A stretch of DNA of 64,000 nt from Brachionus manjavacas (taxonomy: Eukaryota > Rotifera > Eurotatoria > Ploima > Brachionidae). Below, one piece after another: positions 22,685-33,851 of the stretch. The notes under the pieces were generated by a model that was not told the DNA's origin, did no database searches, and was given only the letters and a program-made list of their open reading frames with translations. The stretch lies in NCBI GenBank assembly GCA_019054805.1, contig JAHQIY010000016.1:558001-622000 (forward strand). Reading direction: 5' to 3'. A program made the position numbers and the translations under genes. Numbering within the stretch: the stretch's first letter is position 1; each line of letters begins with the position of its first letter.

Positions 22685-23434
22685 ATGGAAAAAAGTCGTT
22701 CGAAAAAAGAATTGTTTTAGTAAAGGTATAAATAGAATAAAATAAGAAATTAATGTTTTTAAATAATATTATTTTAAGGCCGATCAAAAAGAGAAAGAAG
22801 TAAATTTTATTTTTAATTCAATTACTGAGTAAGGCATTGTTATTTAGAGAAGAGATTATTCCAATTTTCCTGCACCTTTGGACCAAGTTAAACTTGAACC
22901 TGATGATTTACTTGAAGAAATAGCCAGAATTTTGACTATCAAGAAAATCGAAGAACCATCAAATAATGTGTGCTATAGTAATAAGCAAAAAAAATGGGTT
23001 CAAATTCCTAAAAAAGAAGATTCTCACATATATTTGAGTTTTGAGGGAAATTATTACTTCAAGAATTCACAAGATGCCACAAGCTATTTACTTGAAAAAG
23101 ATAAAATTGAGGCTAAAAGACGCTTTTTATGATCCGAAGATAGTTGATGATTTTATTGATATAGATAATGTGAGAAAATTCCGGGTTTTGAAAAATGATT
23201 TTAATTTTGCTAGCCGTTGTTCTCAGACAAAGAGTTTAGCTACCAGAGAAGATGAATCTCAGACTGATGCCGCTAAAAAGATAAATTTTTCTGGTCATGT
23301 TAGTCCATATTTAATAAGTAAAATTTATCAAGAGGACTTTGCCAATAAAGCCAAGCTTAGTCAAAAGCGCTTAGGAACAAAAACAACAGATAGTTTGTCT
23401 GAATCCAAATTTAACCCGCAATTGTTAGATGCTC
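22685..23434 (+). pseudogene. DNAI1: truncated DNAI1 fragment, copy 1
   Basis: 5' half of the dynein intermediate chain gene copied with the metallothioneins. Equivalent exons lie at 22685, 22779-22799 and 22848-23434. Exon 1 has A6 instead of A7 at 22703, which frameshifts it. The main exon has T5 instead of T7 at 23124, turning KRRFFYDPK into KRRFL-stop. Homology ends abruptly at GATGCTC (23434), before the WD40 repeats, and runs into unrelated AT-rich DNA. It cannot encode a functional intermediate chain. If the homopolymer differences are read errors, it would still be truncated. Confidence 0.85.
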
Positions 23435-25289
23435 TCAACAATTATATTTTTTGTACTAAATGATAATCATTTTTCTATTGTATTTTAGTGTACAAATTTT
23501 AAAAAATTTATTGCTATTCTTAAACTAAGTCTCTCTCTAATTTCTTTCATGTGAATTTGGGACTGGTATTGGTATGGTTGCGCCTTAACAAATTTTCGAC
23601 AAAGTAACAATGGAACGTTCATCATAAACAGCGCCACTTATCCCAACATTAAAAGGCTACGAACTAGACAACTATTTAGACTAGCTTGATACAACTTACC
23701 AAGCATATCTTTAATTTGTAATAGAATTAGAAACCTGATTTTTGTTCCTGGTACATAATTTACTTAATCAGTGTAAGACTCCAAAGAAAGGTGCTTTAAA
23801 TAACCTTAGTTACTCTCGTCCAATTTCAACAACTCTTAGGAACTTCTTTTAAATAAAATGGATTGCTATCAATTTGGTTTAAAAAAGTAAGCTTTAGATA
23901 AGCTTTCGATAAGCTTTTTAACTTTTTATACTTAAAGATTTTACAGATCCATTTAGCATTGATTGAAGGAAAAATAATTTAAAAATTGACGTTTTCATGG
24001 CAGACTCATTCGTTTGTGTGTATAGATCTCTTTTAGATAAAAAAAGGAAAATAAAAATATATATAACGTATAGGCTCGATATTAGGACACGTCAAACAAA
24101 CAAACTTCACCTCACTTCACTTTAACACTATACAAAATTGAATATTTTTTAAAATTTAATGTCAACATTAGTGACATGCCGCTCTAATTATCAGTAAAAT
24201 GTTTTATAGCTTTTTTATCAGGCAACTTGAAGTTCATGATCATGACCACATGATCAAAACTTAAAAGTTTAATTTTGTATGGCAAAATTACAAAATATTG
24301 ATTAAGATTTTGTTTTACTTCATTTAAAAATTCTTATAATTTTCTTCATAATTAAAGATTTAACAAATCATGTTTAATAAAGTTAAGCCATTTATTATTA
24401 AAAAAGTTCATAAAAATTCCTTTTTTTTAAATCTAAAAATAAAAATTTTGATTTGAATTTTACATTTGATCATTTTGAACTTCAATTTGCCTTTTTATCA
24501 TAATAAAATTTAAAAAATTAACTTTTTTAAAACAAGATAATGGAGAAACGAAAGCAGTTTGAAGGTCGGACAAAATTGATAGAGCCTTTTAATAAACATG
24601 TTGGATGGAAAATTTCTCTGGTTCGGCTAAGAAAAGTAAAAATATTTACTGAATTCCGCTTTTGTTTTCTTCGAAATTTAAAAAACTTTAAAGTAAAGAT
24701 TTATAAAATTTAATTAAATTTAAATTTATTTTAAAATAACCAAAATTCAATTTTTTCTGATAATCTTAATCATCTATGCATAGTGAGTTTTTTTTATGTA
24801 CTTAACTTCTATTCATAGACTTCCAAGCAAATAAACAAACAAAAATATTTCGTCGAATTTTTCTTCCTAATTAGAAGCTTAAATTAGTTCAAAACTTAAT
24901 TTAATTTAGAAAATTTTTCAAAAAATATTTAAAAAAAACTAAATAAATGTGGCTAAAATGAATTAATTTAAATTAAATTAACGAAGCAAGATAGTTTTAC
25001 AATATTTTCTTTATTTTTAGGGCATTTTTACAAATAATAAATGAATTTTTACAAATACAACATTTTAAATACCAAAAATTTTTTTTAAGTAATTAACTTT
25101 TTGACTTAAAAAAAAAAAGTTATTGAATAACTTTTTGTCGCTAGATTTAAAAGAATTTTTATGTTATTTGTTCCAATTTTGTCAAAATGAAAGCGACTTC
25201 TTCGAAAAATAATAAAGAATGCTATAATGAATAATAAAGCTCTTAAATATATTTTTGTCACATTTTTTATTATTATTATATTATATTAT
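23435..25289. other. spacer with faint RT remnant
   Basis: Mostly AT-rich unique DNA following the copy 1 breakpoint. About 23780-23885 (plus) translates as PKKGALNNLSYSRPISTTLR and then a CYQFGF-like string, resembling the N-terminal reverse-transcriptase motifs (YRPISL, QFGFR) of LINEs. It is too decayed to classify. Confidence 0.4.
24540..24635 (+). other. orphan exon-like open frame
   Basis: A 32-codon frame starting with an ATG and ending at a GTAAAAAT donor. Residues include RTKLIEPFNKHVGWKISLVR, which has ordinary protein composition in otherwise noncoding DNA. I find no continuation exon, so it may be a stranded first exon or a transposon piece. Confidence 0.2.
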
Positions 25290-25904
25290 TATTAAAGTAG
25301 AAATAGCCGAAGCCTTGAATAATCAATTTAAGTCAATCTTTGTAAACGAAGACACATTGTCAATGCCTTAATTTGCCAATACAACAGAAAAAAATTGAGA
25401 CGATGATCGCCTTACTAATATACTGACCATCGAATTACTGATTTTGATTAATTGCTAGTATTTACTCAAAATGTTGTAAAATCTAGTCGACACAAAAGCA
25501 ATGGGCAGCGAGCCATTTAATCTTAAATCGATTAATGAGCGATCAACAAGCGAGATTTGTCTCTGATAAATCATGTACAACCAACTTACTAGGAGCATTC
25601 GAAGCCATCGCATACGAACTGTCTAAAGACAAACCTTATGCGTAATGTACCTCGATTTAGCCAAGGCGTTTGACAAAGTCCCTCACGTCAGACTCTTAGC
25701 TAAAATGAGAGCGTAAGAGATAAATGGCACTCTACTGGAGTCTTACAAGGAGAGTCCACATCAGCCCGGCAAAACATAACAAGCGGAGTACCACAAGGAT
25801 CTGTAAGTGGTCCAATTTTCTTCATAAGCTTCATCAAAGACCTGTCTGGTGTTGTAAAATACATTTTCAAGATGAACGCAGACGATAGTAGAATTAAAGC
25901 AAAT
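25290..25904 (+). mobile_element. degraded CR1-like LINE, RT part, left segment
   Basis: Plus-strand pieces read AEALNNQF-SIFVNED, YLDLAKAFDKVPHVRLLAKM, SGVPQGSVSGPIFFISFIKD and KMNADDSRIKA. These are RT motifs in LINE order, with the catalytic FADD decayed to NADD. There are many stops and frameshifts. The segment is interrupted at 25904 by a nested insertion and resumes at 26524. Confidence 0.75.
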
Positions 25905-26510
25905 TATTATTATTATTATCATTATTATGCTCTTAGGCTGAGGTCATCATTCGACCACTTGCTCAACGCCCCGTAAAATAAGGTGGCGTTGTATTTTTAA
26001 AATTTCTCAGATAAAAAATAAAAAAAATTGTAAAAAAAGAATTGAATAAATCAGTAAAAAAAGAATAAAATTTAAGTATATAAAAAAAAAAAAAACAAAC
26101 AAAAAATGAAAAATAGTTCAATTATTTTCAGACATTTAAATTAGAGTAAAATAATAACATAGAAATTCCATGTTTAATTTATCCTATTGTATCTTAAAAG
26201 ATCGTAAATGCTCTCTGTATGGCGCTCCTGCTTATTGAACGCTTTTTTTAGTTCTTCGAAAACTGTGTTATTTTTCTTGGACGTCTCAAATTCCAACTCA
26301 GTAACATACCCATAATATTACATTTATCTGTCAGTTCCATCCTGCTCTCATACTCTTTTTCATTTAGTAAATCAAGAGAATTACTTATATAATCCTTGTC
26401 ATTCTCATCGTTTAATAGCTCTTTTATGATTAATTTAGTGAATTCATTTGCTAAAAGCTTTTCAAAAAATTCTATATTCATTTGTTTGAGCCTAACATCA
26501 GTCTTCAGTT
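25905..26510 (-). mobile_element. nested retro-insertion with 13-bp target-site duplication
   Basis: This 606-bp insertion splits the older LINE. It is flanked by identical AATTAAAGCAAAT at 25892-25904 and 26511-26523. On its minus strand it ends in an (ATA)n/(AAT)n tail (about 25925-25905), as LINE-mobilised sequences do. The preceding 3' region (CCCCGTAAAATAAGG area) may be a LINE 3' end. About 29 bases from its 5' end an ATG opens a frame of roughly 100 codons. Confidence 0.75.
26173..26481 (-). pseudogene. frameshifted ~100-codon acidic/helical ORF inside the retro-insertion
   Basis: The frame starts MNIEFFEKLLANEF and runs to DKCNIMG. A +1 shift near 26314 then continues the protein-like sequence as YVTELEFETSKKNNTVFEEL and ends near LLRYNRIN. 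Composition suggests a helical, charged protein. I do not recognise it. It could be a retrocopied host transcript or LINE ORF1 material. Confidence 0.4.
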
Positions 26511-26523
26511 AATTAAAGCAAAT

Positions 26524-27060
26524 ATGGAAACTCGCAAGATGAGATAGCAACTACATAAAGACATCGACAATGCAGTTGAATTGTGTTACATGACGTGAAA
26601 CATGAATTTAAAGAAAAAATATTTCAAAGCTATTAGCTTTGGTCATAACAAAGAAACAGTCTATACGTTTAAAACAACAAATGAAGAGCATAAGCTAACA
26701 GAAAGCGAGCTTGAACTTCTATGTACAATCCAACATGAAATGGAAATACCAAGAACAAGTTAGCCACAACAAAGCATCAAAAAAGTTAGGCATGCTTAAA
26801 AAACACATTAATAAGTCTGTGGAAGAGGCTTTACACAAACCATAAGATTTCATTTAGAGTTTGCGGTCCCAGAATGTTCACCACAAATGTCATAGGAATA
26901 GCCTTGCATGAAAAAATTCAACGTAGAATATCAAAGGTGCCAACTTTAACTAGGAATATTAACTATGCACAGCGACTAGTTAAAATTAATCTCCCCACAC
27001 TCGAAACAAGAAGAAAAAGAGGAAATCTGATGGTCAATTTGAAAATGCTTAAAAAAAATA
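26524..27060 (+). mobile_element. degraded CR1-like LINE, RT part, right segment
   Basis: Continuation of the interrupted LINE. It includes a decayed thumb region (NMNLKKKYFKAISFG) and C-terminal QRLVKINLPTLETRRKRGNL, the recurring 'LGLTTLE.RR.RGDL' block of CR1-type elements. No open frame survives. Confidence 0.7.
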
Positions 27061-27570
27061 AAATGATTTCTAAACCTTCTGAAACCTATACTTCAATTGA
27101 ATATTTATCAGTCAAATGCCTTTTATTTTTTTAAGTCCAACAAAACAAAAAATAATTAATTTAATAAAGAAAATTTGAATGAATTTTTTGAAAATATTTT
27201 CTTAAGCCAAAAAAAACTTTGATATTATAATTAAACTGAATTTTTTGCCGCTAAAGTACTAAATTTATTTACTTTTTATTTATTTATTTATTGAAAATTA
27301 AGTAATTATTTATTAAAAATGTAATTTATCTTAATATTTAAAACCCAAATGTGAGAAAAAAAATAAAATTTTCATGCATATGCTTACGATAACTAACTTT
27401 AATATTTGATTGTGTGCTTTTATAATTGTCTTAATCCATTTTTTTAGATTACATATTATATATAAATAATTTTTACAACTTAAAAATAAATTTTAATTAA
27501 AATATTAAGAAAAGGAAAAAAATATTCGAATTCATTCATTCAAATTTTTCTTACAAAAAATGTTGTTTGT

Positions 27571-27813
27571 ACAGTATGTCACAAAAAATTAGAATCAAGT
27601 TGAAAAAACCTAAAACTCTACTACCTAAAAATCTGACAAAATGGAGAAAAAATAGGTAAAAATAAACTAACTGATCAACAAACATGCCAAATTGCATGTT
27701 TTTTGAAAAATCAGACAAAGACTGAAAGAGAAATAGACGAGTTAACGAAATAATGAACAAAAAACAACCAAATAGAAAAAAAAATTTGATTCTTACTTTT
27801 TGTGACATACTTG
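27571..27813. mobile_element. short TIR element (Tc1/mariner-like MITE)
   Basis: The left end reads CAGTATGTCACAAAAAATTAG and the right end, reverse-complemented, reads AAGTATGTCACAAAAAGTAAG. This gives terminal inverted repeats of about 25 bp with two or three mismatches enclosing about 190 bp. The internal reading frame on the minus strand is hydrophobic low-complexity sequence and not a transposase. Ends of the form CAGT..GTCACAAAAA are typical of Tc1/mariner relatives. A TA precedes the left end but none is evident on the right. Confidence 0.6.
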
Positions 27814-28440
27814 ACAGAAATATTCATTACATCATTTAATCAACATTTATGAAAAAAAAATTTTAAAATCAATTTTTAATTAGAAGTTTTCAATATAATA
27901 AATAAAATGAATAAATCTATTAAATAATCAATAGTGATTTCTTTTTCTTTTATTTCTATTATTCTGGCAGCGGAGCAACATGTATAACCTTGTATTAAAA
28001 TTAAAAACCTTCATTTTATTTAAAAGAAACATTCAATTTTGAAACATTAATAATGAGTAAAAAAATGTTTAAATTATATATTAGTTAATTAAATAAAATT
28101 AAAATGTATTTTCAAATAATTTTTAGCCACATGTAAATATGCGCTTAACTTTTAAAATATATTTGATCCTAAAAAGAATTTATTGTTCAAATATATTTTA
28201 AAGTTTGATGTAATCAACAACTAAATGATCCGAGCTAAATCACGAAAAAATGCAATAATATGACCACAAAACGAAGTTATCTTCAGATTTAAATTATTTT
28301 ATTCCATTAATATTATAATTTAGATAAACGCCGAAAATTTATATGTTCAAATTTAAAATAAATAAATCAAATAACTAAAATTCTTTTATTTAAAAATAAT
28401 TAATTACAAATTTGACATAAAACATTTGATTGCATTTTTC

Positions 28441-28619
28441 CTATTGCTTGCATTTGCAGTTATCTTTTAATAAAGTTAAATTTAATTTTTATTTATTTCA
28501 TTAAGCATGAAGAACTTACCACAACATTTGGTTTCTTGACAACACTTGCAGTTACAATTGTCACATTGGTTTTCACAGTTGACACATTTGCAGGAGCATT
28601 TATCACAACAGTTGCACAT
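28441..28619 (-). CDS. metallothionein A, copy 2 (two exons)
   Basis: Exons 28619-28520 and 28463-28441. The sequence is identical to the gene at 21651-21829 as far as I compared: 40 residues, 16 Cys, 56-bp phase-1 intron. Confidence 0.85.
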
Positions 28620-28730
28620 TTTTGTTTTTAGAACTTATGATAATGTAATTTAACTTTTGAAATCGATTGAATGATATTTGAAAAAATTTTATCCCTTTTT
28701 ATACATGATTTTATTATTTTTTGGTTTTGT

Positions 28731-28932
28731 GCCGGGCGCAAAAATTTTAGTAACGAGTGCAAAATTATAAACACAAATAATTGGTATCGTGTGCAAAAAA
28801 GAAAATTTCTTTACATACGCATTTGATAAATAAAAACCAGTTTTGCAAATTTTGGTTAATTTGCACTCGAAACATCAAATTAAGATCAAGATTTGCATCT
28901 CTTGAAGACCGAGTGCAAATTTTGCGCTCGGC
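28731..28932. promoter_or_regulatory. bidirectional metallothionein promoter with six MRE cores, copy 2
   Basis: Second copy of the MRE-rich divergent promoter, with all six TGCRCNC cores preserved at positions 6790 bp higher than in copy 1. Confidence 0.8.
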
Positions 28933-29038
28933 TCAAATAACATGCCAAATAGCATAAATACAAGCCAAAATTTTTTATTTTTTCATTCTTAAAAAAAATC
29001 AACTCAATTAGTCAAACAAAATCAATCAATAGATCAAA

Positions 29039-29218
29039 ATGCATTCCTGTAACTGTTGCGACAAATGTAAATGCAATTGCCAAAAGTGTGATTGTTGCAA
29101 GTGCACATGTTGCCAAGATGCCAAATGTTGTGGTAAGTCTCATCGTCCAAAATCAAAATTTACCTTTTTTAACTCCAAAATTTTTACTATTCTAGATTCT
29201 TGCAAATGCAAAGTATAA
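29039..29218 (+). CDS. metallothionein B, copy 2 (two exons)
   Basis: Exons 29039-29132 and 29196-29218. The sequence matches the gene at 22249-22428: 38 residues, 16 Cys. The DNAI1 start codon lies 258 bp downstream on the same strand. Confidence 0.85.
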   Translation: MHSCNCCDKCKCNCQKCDCCKCTCCQDAKCCGKSHRPKSKFTFFNSKIFTILDSCKCKV

Positions 29219-29475
29219 TTGTTGAAAATGAAATTGTGAATTAGAAAATTTTTGTTAAAACTTTTTTTTGTTTACTGTAAAAACTTGGAAAAAAATAAAA
29301 ATCTTTGAACAAAAATTATTTTTTTATTTCTACTCAAGAGCTTAAAAATTGGGCTCGAATTTAATTAAATTTTGGAATTGAATCATGTCCCGGTTGAAAA
29401 ATATCACGCAAGAAAATTTCTCGGTATTTCTTTGTTTTATTTATGAGAAAAAATTCCGAGATTCAGAAAATAAAA

Positions 29476-32400
29476 ATGGAAAAAAGTCGTTCGAAAAAAA
29501 GAATTGTTTTAGTAAAGGTATAAATAGAATAAAATAAGAAATTAATGTTTTTAAATAATATTATTTTAAGGCCGATCAAAAAGAGAAAGAAGTAAATTTT
29601 ATTTTTAATTCAATTACTGAGTAAGGCATTGTTATTTAGAGAAGAGATTATTCCAATTTTCCTGCACCTTTGGACCAAGTTAAACTTGAACCTGATGATT
29701 TACTTGAAGAAATAGCCAGAATTTTGACTATCAAGAAAATCGAAGAACCATCAAATAATGTGTGCTATAGTAATAAGCAAAAAAAATGGGTTCAAATTCC
29801 TAAAAAAGAAGATTCTCACATATATTTGAGTTTTGAGGGAAATTATTACTTCAAGAATTCACAAGATGCCACAAGCTATTTACTTGAAAAAGATAAAATT
29901 GAGGCTAAAAGACGCTTTTTTTATGATCCGAAGATAGTTGATGATTTTATTGATATAGATAATGTGAGAAAATTCCGGGTTTTGAAAAATGATTTTAATT
30001 TTGCTAGCCGTTGTTCTCAGACAAAGAGTTTAGCTACCAGAGAAGATGAATCTCAGACTGATGCCGCTAAAAAGATAAATTTTTCTGGTCATGTTAGTCC
30101 ATATTTAATAAGTAAAATTTATCAAGAGGACTTTGCCAATAAAGCCAAGCTTAGTCAAAAGCGCTTAGGAACAAAAACAACAGATAGTTTGTCTGAATCC
30201 AAATTTAACCCGCAATTGTTAGATGCTCAAGAACAAAAGGTTCAACAAAATGAGCGATTTAAAAAATCAGCCATGATTGTAGAGAGAATGATAAGTCAAA
30301 ATAATTTACAAGATATCTTAATTGATTACAAGCATTGGGATGATGAAGCAGACAATTTTCGTATAGAAGGAAGTTTACTACCCTTATGGAAATTTTCTAA
30401 CAATTTAACCAAGCGAAGAGCTATAACAGCAATTTCGTGGAGTCCTTTTTACAGCGATTTATTCGCAGTAGCAACAGGATCATGTACTTTTTTGTTTGAA
30501 TTTTTTAATTAAATAAAATCCTTTTTTTAGATAATTTTCTAAAAAAAACTTCTGGCTCAATCATTTGTTTTACTCTCAAAAACCCTAATAATCCTCAATT
30601 TAAAATAGACACACCTTTGAGTTGTATGACTATTCAATTTAATCCTCGGGAACCATATCTATTAGCTGCTGGATTCTACGACGGTTCGGTGTGTGTATAC
30701 GATCTTAGATTGATAAATAAACCCAAAGAGACTAAATATTATTATAAATCTGTAGCCAAGCACTATGGACCAGTTTGGCAAGTAAATTCATTAAAATAAT
30801 AGACATATCACTTACCTAAAGTTTCCAAGGTACAATGGCTACTACCAAATAATGAACAATATGAAAATTTTGTTTCGGTTTCTGCAGATGGTAGAATTTT
30901 TAATTGGGAATTAAAAAAAGTATTACTTTGTTAATTCAAAATTAAAATTTAAATAATTAAATTTCAGAATCTTTTGGTTGGAACTGAGATAAATTTGCTA
31001 AAAGACTTGGCAAAAGATCCAAAAATGAAATTCAGTGATGTGTTTAAACAAACTCAATGTAATTTTTTTCTCAAATTTAAATTCTGCTCAATAAACCGAA
31101 TATTCCATCGCCTTAAATAATGATGATTTAAAAATTTATCCTAAGAGACTAAAAAATACCTTAATAATTAGACAAAAAAAAATTATTTTAATAGTAATGA
31201 TTAATTTGGTTAAGACCATAAATAATAAAGTCATGACTAAAAATCCAAAATATTAGTATGGCCACGATCATAACAGAAAGAGTGATCTATCTGTCTAATG
31301 TTTCTCAAATAATATAAAAAAGAGTGAAACTTTTCATTACTATATGATTAGTTTTGAGATATCAAGTCAAAATTTTCCTTTTAAATGATTAAAAAAATTT
31401 AAATTAAATAATCCAAAATTCAATTTTTAATAATCAATTTTAAAAATTTTGAGATATTCTACAAAAAAAGGATTATTTTTTTGAATTTATAATTTGTCTC
31501 ATTTTAAATCAAATGATTTTTTTGAATATTTTTCTGTTAATCAATAAACCAATTCACTTGATTTTTAAAAAAGGTTATCAATCTGCTTATCAATTTATTT
31601 AAATATAATTTGGGAGAGACTCCCAGGCAGTTTGGAATGGAACTTAGTCCTCCCTTTCAGCCTCTTGCTTGAAGAAACAAAAAAAAATTAAAAAGTTTGA
31701 ATTTAAAATCAAAATAAAATAGAAACAAAAGTGTTTTGTTAGCTTGGAATTAAAAGTTGAAAGATATTGTTAAGTGATGACCAAATGTACTTTTTAAAGA
31801 TTTGCATAAAAAATTATAGAATAAAAAATTATAAAATAAAAAATTATAAGTAAAGTTAGTGTTAGTTTAGTATTTTTGAATAATTAGATCGAATAAAGTT
31901 TTGAATCTAGGATTTGTTGTTTGGACGTAATCGTTTAGCTCTTCTTGGATTAGGCTGTGGCTCCGTTTGGCCGAAATGAAATTCAATCTGCTTATCAGGT
32001 GAATCGAAATTAGTGTTAAAAATGTTTGAGTTTAATTTTGACTTTTCTAATATAGATGCTTAATTCTAACTTTTTTTTTGGTCAATTTCATTAGTCGTAT
32101 CAAATACCGTTTAATAATTAGATTTTATTAGATTTTTTTTTTTTTTTTAACTTGTTTATTGAATTTTTATGAGACTTAAAATTTAATAAAAAAAATTAAA
32201 TTACCATTTGTGAATATTATGTAAATAAAATATTGAATTGTTGTATCGTCTTAGTCAAGCTTGACTCTGTCCATTGAAATTTCTTAAGCTAAATAGTTAT
32301 GGTTTATCTAATTTTATAAAGAATTATCTAATTAAAGATGCCAAAATTGAATTGAAAATTTAGAAAAAAAAGGAAAATTTCAACTTTTTTTAGGATTTTA

Positions 32401-33709
32401 TCAGAATTATAAATATTTTCATTTTGATACAAAATTTTAAATTCTGAATTTTAAATTTTGAATTTTAAATTAAATTTTAAATTTTAACTTCTTTCAAAAA
32501 TTTAAAAAAATTTAAATTTTATTTCATATAATGAGTTTAAAAAAATATAAATAAATTTTTACTAAAATTTAATTTTCATTTGAAAAATAAAATTTAAATT
32601 TTTTTAAATTTTTGAAAGAAGTTTGATAAATTTAATATTATTAATGTAAGAAAATTAAAAAATTGAAAATATTGACTTGTTTGTGTAAGACTAATTTTAA
32701 AAGAATTTATTATTTTTTTTTATATTAAATTTTTTGTAAATAACTTTTCATAGCTTAATAAATTATTGTAGGAAAAGGATATTTTCACGTTTCTTAATAA
32801 TTTATTAATTTATAATTTTGAACGCTTGTTAAACTTAACAAATTTAACTTGTATAGAATAATTTAAATTTAAACTGTGTATCAAAGATTGTGGAACATGC
32901 ATAGATTTCAATTCTCAGGAAGTTGATTTGTATATTGTTGGTACTGAAGAAGGCAAGGTGCTAGAGTATTCTTCGTTGCACAAGGAGAAAATTTTGACTA
33001 TTTTTGATGCTCATAGTTTACCAATCTATTCAATCAAATGGAATCCGTTTTTCAAACGAATTTTTATAACTTGTTCGGCTGATTTTTCAGTAAAAATTTG
33101 GGATCATAGATACAAGTAAACGAAACGATTTTTTTTTCATAAAATTACATTTATTTTTTATAAAGAAATCCACTAATAGTTTATGAGCTAGGTGCTCCAG
33201 TGTGTGATGTTCAATGGGCTCCATTTTCATCTACAGTTTTTGCAGCTTTAACTTTAGATGGGAACATTCACATATATGATATTTATTTGAATATAGAAAA
33301 ACCCTTGTGTGTTCAGAATGTAATTTTTAAAAAAAAGCGCAGAATAACACATGTTTGCTTTAGTCCTTTTTTTCCTATTCTGATTGTGGGAGACGAGAAG
33401 TTTGTTTTCAGTTTTGCCTTAATAAAGAATTTCATTTTTTTTAATAGAGGTTCAATATCGAGTTTTAAGCTTTCGCCCAATTTAAGATCCCTTCAAAGAG
33501 ACAACACACTAAATTCGATCTCTATACTGAACAAGGAGACATTCGAACAGGACAAAATAAGAAACATTTTATCCCAAGAGGCTGAATTGAATCCAGAATT
33601 AGTAGAGACAAATCGAAAGAACTATAAATTTGAGAGAATTTATGTGAAAAAAACCGAGGTAAACCAGGACGAAGACGAAGAAGAAAAAAATCCAAAAAAG
33701 AAGAAATAA
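29476..33709 (+). CDS. DNAI1: axonemal outer-arm dynein intermediate chain 1 (DNAI1), nine exons
   Basis: Exons: 29476-29517, 29571-29591 (21-nt microexon), 29640-30483, 30531-30781, 30830-30919, 30968-31058, 32887-33115, 33166-33399 and 33448-33709. All junctions are GT-AG and in phase, giving 687 residues (human DNAI1 is about 699). The N-terminal half has the family landmarks CSQTKSLAT, ESQTDAAKK and LLPLWKF. The C-terminal half is a WD40 domain: TAISWSPFYSDLFAVATGSY, YLLAAGFYDGSVCVYDLR, GPVWQVQW, SVSADGRIFNWEL, LYIVGTEEGKVLEY, TCSADFSVKIWDH and VGDEKGSISSFKLSPNLR. The protein assembles dynein arms on ciliary doublets. Intron 6 is unusually long (1828 bp) and carries an insertion. The first exon choice rests on phase and the absence of stops; an upstream ATG at 29385 spliced over 43 bp is possible. 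Confidence 0.93.
31593..31982 (-). mobile_element. 390-bp SINE-like insertion in DNAI1 intron 6, 15-bp TSD
   Basis: The segment is flanked by perfect copies of TCAATCTGCTTATCA at 31578-31592 and 31983-31997. It has no protein-coding potential. Read on the minus strand it starts with GC-richer sequence (GGCCAAACGGAGCCACAGCC) and ends with an (AAAT)-type tail, consistent with target-primed reverse transcription. I do not see clear tRNA A/B boxes, so the SINE label is tentative. Confidence 0.6.
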
Positions 33710-33851
33710 TTTTTTTTTTCTCTCTAAATTTAAAAAATTTTGATTTAGCTAAACAAAAAAAATAAACCACGCGCTTTTTTTAAATTTATCTTTTACTAAT
33801 AGATTGATATCTTAGAAAATAATTAAAAAATTATTAAATAAATTGGATAAA

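Larger units (their letters stand above)
21121..23434. repeat. duplicated module, copy 1 (2314 bp)
   Basis: This block recurs at 27911-30228 in the same orientation. It contains the divergent metallothionein pair, their promoter, and the 5' half of DNAI1. The breakpoints are ATAAATCTATTAAATAATC on the left and GATGCTC on the right. I found three length differences between copies, all in homopolymers: A6 versus A7 near 22499, A6 versus A7 at 22703, and T5 versus T7 at 23124. I saw no substitutions in the blocks I compared by eye. Confidence 0.95.
27911..30228. repeat. duplicated module, copy 2 (2318 bp)
   Basis: Same content and orientation as 21121-23434, offset by 6790 bp. Here the right side continues into the intact remainder of DNAI1, so this is the complete version of the locus. 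Confidence 0.95.

Noticed and set aside
27551-27808. 85-codon minus-strand hydrophobic frame
   Set aside because: It coincides with the TIR element, starting and ending in its inverted repeats; Phe/Leu-rich from A/T composition.
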